7,433 nt of DNA from SAT2750 sp964476375 (GTDB taxonomy: Bacteria; Planctomycetota; Planctomycetia; Pirellulales; Pirellulaceae): positions 1 to 7,433 of the forward strand of contig CAYYZW010000034.1 in NCBI GenBank assembly GCA_964476375.1. Direction: 5' to 3'. The notes beneath the pieces were generated by a model. That model was not told the origin of the DNA. It ran no database searches and saw nothing but the letters and a program-made list of their open reading frames with translations. The position numbers and the translations under genes were made by a program. Every line of letters begins with the position of its first letter. The first letter of the stretch is position 1. Below, in pieces: positions 1-6,000 of this stretch.

Positions 1-3000
1 CTTTCTTTGGAAACGTGCCCTGCGTCCTGCTTTGACCACGAAGAAACGGGCATCAGGCGGCGACAGGAATCGACGCAGAACCCTGTTTCTTGAACCGCTG
101 GAAGAACGCCGTTTGTTGGCAGCAGATTTGCTGATCAGCGATGTCTTGATTGATGGGGTATCGCAATTTCCTGGCGGAACACCTGCGACAATTCCTGTAC
201 AGAATTTAGGTGAAGGGCAAGTTGTTACTGTTGTGGTACAGGCCACCGAACAGGGTGGAAGTAGCACATTTAGTGCAGATGCAAATTTCTCGGTTAATGC
301 GAGTAGTCTTGGCTCTATTGGTGCATTAGGTAGCGACGTAATCCCAACTTCGAGCAGTGGTGTGTTCCTTAATGGAGCGACCTCTCCCGCAACGCTACCA
401 GTCGCTTTTAGTTTCAACGATGACGTAATTGTGGAGGGTTTTGAATCTTTTAGCTTTGACCTTCAAGCGGGAACGGGAAGCACGACGGTTAATCCAACAA
501 ATGTCACGACTGATATCACTGATAATGATTCCGCCACTGTAAGCATTGCCGATGTAACGGTGGCCGAGGGAGTGGATCCGCAGGCGAGTCTGTCTATTGT
601 CCTCTCCGGAACGCTCGACCAGGCTATCAATATTGATTACGTCACGCAGGATGGCGCCGGGGCCAGAGATGCCCGCGACCTGGCAGTTGCCGGTGTTGAC
701 GGCACGAACGACTACGAGGGAATTGGCACGACCAACATCAACCTGATCAATAACGGGGATGCCGAGAACTTCACCGTCGATATCAATGACGACAGCGTGA
801 TGGAACTCTCCACCGAGACATTCGTCGTCAAGCTGGCAGAGGCGGCAGGAAGCAGCCTGCTGGCCCCCACATCGGGCTACAGTATCACTTTCGATGTGGA
901 AGGGACGGTCACGATCACCGATACGGACACGTTGACCTGGTCCGAGACGGTCAGTCCCGCAACGGCAGCCGAGGGAGACTTCGATATCACCACGTCGGGG
1001 ATAACCGGTGGCTATGAAATCTATGGAGGATTGGCCGCCAACCGGATCCAGGTCACGGTCGCGGCCCTGGACGGGTCCGCCGAGGAAGCCGGGGCCGGTA
1101 TCGGCAGCGATGATTACGACAGCAGTCCCTTTAGCGGTGACCTGTTGTCCAGCGCCACGATCGACCGCTCCTCCACCGGGTCAGGCCGGATCGCGGTCGT
1201 CAAGGACGATGCGACCGTGGAGCGTGACGAGACCATCGCCGTGGAATTCACGGTCACCAATGACCAGGGCTTCGGGGCCCTGCTGGCGAGCACGCCGGCC
1301 ACGCAGCAGGTGATCATTGAGAATGATGACACGGCCGTGATCTCCTTTGGCCCGGCCGGCATTTCCGTTGCCGAGGGAGACACGCCGGCATCGAACCTCC
1401 AGGCCTTCACCATCGTCTCCAGTGCGGACATCCAAATCCAGGGAGAAACATTTATCATTGCCGCTGACACGCAGGATATCGGCGGGGAAAATGCCACGGC
1501 GAGCGGGACAGCGACCGGGGATGGCGATTACACGAGCGAAAGTTACGAGGCCACTTCCGGTACACCAACGGCCTGGGATGGAAACGCCGGGACCGCCATT
1601 CTCAGTGATGACGTGAATATCATCACGTACGAGAGCGTCGAACGTGACGAGGAGTTTCAGATCGTCTTCACCGCCGCGACCAACCTGGGGCCCTTTGGCG
1701 CCGACCTCTCCCTGGCTCCGGCCCTGGATATCACCATCCTGAACGATGACACCGGCAGCTTGGCGATTACCGCCTCCTCGGCGGTTGGACCGGAAGACAG
1801 CGGCACATTTTCCGTGGACCTCTCGCTGGATGCCCGGGTGCAAACCTATGGCATCGGCCCGCTCACGATTACCGGGAACAGCGACAGCGGCGCCCGGACC
1901 GCCGACGGCGACACAAACGCCTATACCGGCACCAATGACTACGATGATACGGCCGCGACTTTATCCTACGACGGCACCACCCTGGGCGATACGCAGACGT
2001 TCACGGTGTCGGTCACCCCCGACAGCATTGTCGAAATCGACGAGCAGTTCATTATCGATTTCGTCGAGAACAACCTGCTTGGTTATGGCGCCGGTGCCCA
2101 TCCAGTGACATCGGCACCGGGCACGAATGACCTCTCGGTGACGACAGCGGACACCACGATCACGATCCAGAATGACGAGACGGCCACGGTAACCCACGCG
2201 AATCTTTCCGGCAGCGTGGCGGAGGGGGCGGCGGCCACGTTCCAGATGGAACTCAGCACCGCTGTGCAGACGGCCACTTTCAGCGCCGGCACGATCGACA
2301 ACACACGGACGCTCGATACCCGCTTTGCCACCGCCGATGCCGAGGCCGGGGACCTGGCCGGTTCCCAGCAACCTGCCTCCGCGATCGACGGGACGATATC
2401 GTTTCCGGGCGATGAGGACTACACGCCACGTGGCAGTAGCTGGTCCTATACCGGTGGGGATGCGTTGACCTTCCCGTTCTCTGTCGATTCGGCCGATGAC
2501 ACGGTGGTCGAACTGCAGGAGGTCTACCGCACCACTTATGCCGAGAATGATTATCTCGGTTACGGTGCCGGCGGCCTGAACCGGGTCCAGCTGGATCTCT
2601 CACCAACGCTGGGGCTGATTAACCAGGAGGATTCGGCAGAATTCAACCTCGTTGTTACGACCCCCTCCTTCACCGAGGGGACCAGTGACAATTCGGAGGA
2701 TCTGAATACGACAGGTCCCTATGACATTGTGCTCAGTGCGGATGTGCAGGATTACGACGGAGGTGGTTTTGACGTTAACTTCTTTACGCTTGACGGGGTC
2801 AGCGCCAATCCGGCAGTGGCGGGGTCGCTGGCGGCCGGCGAAAACGGCGACCGGGATTATGTGGTGGTGAACGCCAGTACCTCGTTCGTTGGATGGGACG
2901 GGGCCATTACCCCACCGACGGGAGAGGCACGATCGTTCACCGTGGACGTGCGGATGGACGAGGTGGTGGAGGTGGATGAGGATTTCAGCGTCAACATCTT

Positions 3001-6000
3001 GGAGGTCGACTTTGATGACTTCGGGACGGCCGGTGCGGCCACTGGCCAGCTGACGATCAACAATGGGTCGGAGACGGTCACGATCGGGAATGATGACTCG
3101 GCCTTCCTGGAAGTCCGTGACACGGTGGTGAGTGAGAGTGCGGGAACCGTGGCCGTGGAAGTCGCGCTGAATTACGCAATCGACGTCCCGATCACGGTGC
3201 GGGCGACCGCCAGCGACGGGCTGGCAGTGCACCGGACCGCGACATCGGATCCGGCTAACGGGGACGAGGAGTACCAGTGGCCGGGCGGTGTCTGGCAGGA
3301 CTTCGTGACGCTCTCGTTTGCAGCGGCAGGAGCCGATAGCGGTGTTGAGGGAACGGCCGACCCGGAAAATGGGTCCTTTGCCGAAATCCAGACGGTCACT
3401 TTCGATATCCTGGATGATGCAATCGTGGAGCGGGATGAGGAGTTTTACCTCAGTCTCTTCAATCTCCAGCAACGTGCCGAGGGAGCCGTGAACCCACGGG
3501 ATGTCCATATCGGTGACGATGACGGCAGTATCACGATCACGGATGACGACACGGCCACGATCACGATTGGAAGCACGACGCTGGCGGAGGATGGAACGCC
3601 CGCCACGCTGACTGTCTCGACCATCGGCAAGGTGGACACCGGCTACACGTTTGATGTGGTGACAGCCGATGGCAGTGCAGGGAGCAGCCTGGGAGATTAC
3701 ACGCCGACCACCACCGGTTACAGCGTGCCCGCCTTCAGTGAAGGCGGACTGGCTGACTTCAGCGTGCCGATTACTGACGACAGCGTGGTCGAGCTGACCG
3801 AGGACCTGCTGGCAACGATCAATAACCTCAATACCCAGGGCCGGTCGGTGGAACTGGTGTCGGCGGGCGTGATCACGATCACGGATGCCGACCTGGCATC
3901 CCTCTCGATCAACGACATTTCCTTCATCGAGGGGGACAGTGACACGACGCTTGCCCAGTGGACCGTCACGCTCGATGCCGAGGTCGATGTCCCTGTAACG
4001 GTCGATTACGGGACATTGGCCGGGACCGCAACCTCCGCCACGACCGGCCTTTCCGGGGACCAGGATTACCTGGACTCCAGTGGTCAGTTGACATTTGTCG
4101 GCCAGGCGGGGGAACAGCAGCAGGTCAGCGTTTATGTCACCGGGGATCGCGTGGTGGAGGCCACGGAAACACTCTCGGCGATTCTCTCCAATGTCGCTGC
4201 CGACGGTCGAAACGTCGATATCGGAGATGATTCTGGTTCGTTAACCATCACCAATGACGATGCCGCTGTGCTGTCGATCCAGCCTGCGTCCACGACCACC
4301 GAGGGAAGTGATGGCCAGCTGGTCGTTACGCTCAGTGACCCGGTCGATGTGAATGTGAGCTTTGATTTCACGACCGCGAATGGGACTGCCATCGACCCGG
4401 ATGATTATACCGGCACGTCCGGCAGTGACATCTCCTTTAGTCATGCAGCAGGTGCTCCCCTTTCCCAGGTCATCTCCATTCCCACCATCGACGAATCCCT
4501 GGTCGAACTGGCGGAGGATTTGACCGTCACGATAAGTGACTTGCAGCCGTCCGATGGCAGCAGGGATCTTTCTCTCGGAAGCACCGTCGGTACGATCACG
4601 ATTGAAAACAATGATTCGGCGACAGTCACCGTCAGCGATGTGGTGATCAGCGAGGAAGCGGGGACAGCCAGCCTGGCGGTCACACTTGATAACGCGGTGG
4701 ATGCCCCGGTCACGGTGCCATTCCAGACCCTCGATGGGACCGCCCTGCAGGCCTTTGGTGATTACACGTCGCTGGCCGGCACCCTCGTATTTGCACCCGG
4801 GGAAACCCAGCAGTTGGTCGATGTGACGGTGACAGATGATGACATCGTGGAACTGGACGAGTTCTTCAGCCTGGGCCTGGAAGAGGCGCAGGCATCGGGC
4901 CGGGATGTGACGGTTGTGGATGATTCACTCGAACAGACCGACAACACGGAAATCAGGGCAACCGGTCGGATCGATCTGCTCAATACCGACACCTCGGATA
5001 TCACCATCACCGCCGACCAGGATTTCTTCATCGAGGGAGATGATGGTATTACCAGCGCGACGTTGACCGTCTCCTTGAGCAACCCGGTCGACATACCGAT
5101 CCTGCTGGCTTATGCGACAGCCAATGGCGACTATAACTCGACAGCCAGTGCGGGCCTTTCCAGCGATGACCCGCTGGCGGTGGCAGCAGAATATGCCGGC
5201 ATCAACAGCAGCGCCGGCAATGACGATCCATCGGACCCACCCGGCGAGTACGATTTTGTTAATAGTGCCATGGCCGATGGGCACGACTACGACGATACCG
5301 AGTCGGTCCTGAATTTCCCCGCAGTCAATGATGGTCTGCAGCATGCCGATCCGCTCACTCAGCAGATCACCATTCCCGTGTACGGGGACACGGTCGTCGA
5401 GCTGGACGAGTGGTTCAGTGTGACGATTTCAGGGTGGGAATTCCTTGGGCGGGATGGTGGTGCCGACGAGATCACCGTTTCGCAGCAGACCGATTTTGTC
5501 TGGATCGACAATAACGACTCGGCTGCATTCACGATTTCGGATGTCACCCTGACCGAGGGAGATGCCGGTAGCGTGCTGGCCTCGGTCGCGGTCACACTTG
5601 ATAACGCGGTGGATGCGGCGCTGTCGGTGGACTACGAGACCCAGGACGGGACGGATGAAGTCGGAGGGGATCGTGGTGCGGTGGAGTCCGGCAGTGGAGT
5701 GATCGGAGACAATGATTACCAGCAGACCAGCGGCACCCTGCTGTTTGCCGGGATCGCGGGGGAGCAGCACGAGATCCTGGTGCCTGTCAACGGGGACACG
5801 GTTGTCGAGCTGGACGAGTACTTCCATGTGCTCCTGACAGGCCTGGAGTCGTCCAACCGGGATGTCTCCATGGGGGATCCCACAGGACGGATCGATATCG
5901 ATAACGATGATGCCGCTACCGTGTTGATGGGCGATGTCGTGATCGTGGAAGGGGATAGTGGAACCACCCCTGCTTCGGTCTCGGTGACCCTCAGCAGTCC

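Larger units (their letters stand above)
5522..5914 (+). repeat. Calx-beta repeat 14
   Basis: About 131 residues. It opens AAFTISDVTLTEGDAG, then AVTLDNAVDAALSVDYETQDG, a Gly/Asp/Val loop, GDNDYQQTSGTLLF, GDTVVELDEYFHVLL and the closing IDIDNDDA. It shares DNA blocks with both repeat 12 and repeat 13. Confidence 0.92.

Noticed and set aside
32..34. In-frame TTG as a possible start codon
   Set aside because: No convincing ribosome-binding sequence precedes it and the open frame continues upstream to the window edge, so the real start is more likely outside.
525..545. Frameshift or assembly join at the composition break
   Set aside because: The reading frame and the NDSATVSIAD junction pass through intact, exactly like other repeat junctions, so a real coding boundary is more likely than an artefact.
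800..802. First in-frame ATG as the start
   Set aside because: It falls inside Calx-beta repeat 2 and would remove the N-terminal motif and the first repeat.
1008..1616. Short plus-strand frames at 1008-1313 and 1347-1616
   Set aside because: Out of frame with the giant gene and Pro/Arg/Ser-rich, as expected from shifted reading of GC-rich coding DNA; no ribosome-binding site or family resemblance.
1181..1843. Antisense 220-codon frame and the overlapping 127-codon one
   Set aside because: Opposite repeats 3-5, with low-complexity composition and no recognisable motif; shadows of the sense gene.
2600..3508. Antisense 302-codon frame
   Set aside because: Opposite repeats 6-8. Its content is explained by the complement of Asp/Val/Thr-rich sense codons; no domain seen.
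3526..3575. Possible small satellite or CRISPR-like repeat
   Set aside because: The recurring atcacgatcac word is part of the coding junction between repeats; there is no regular spacer pattern.
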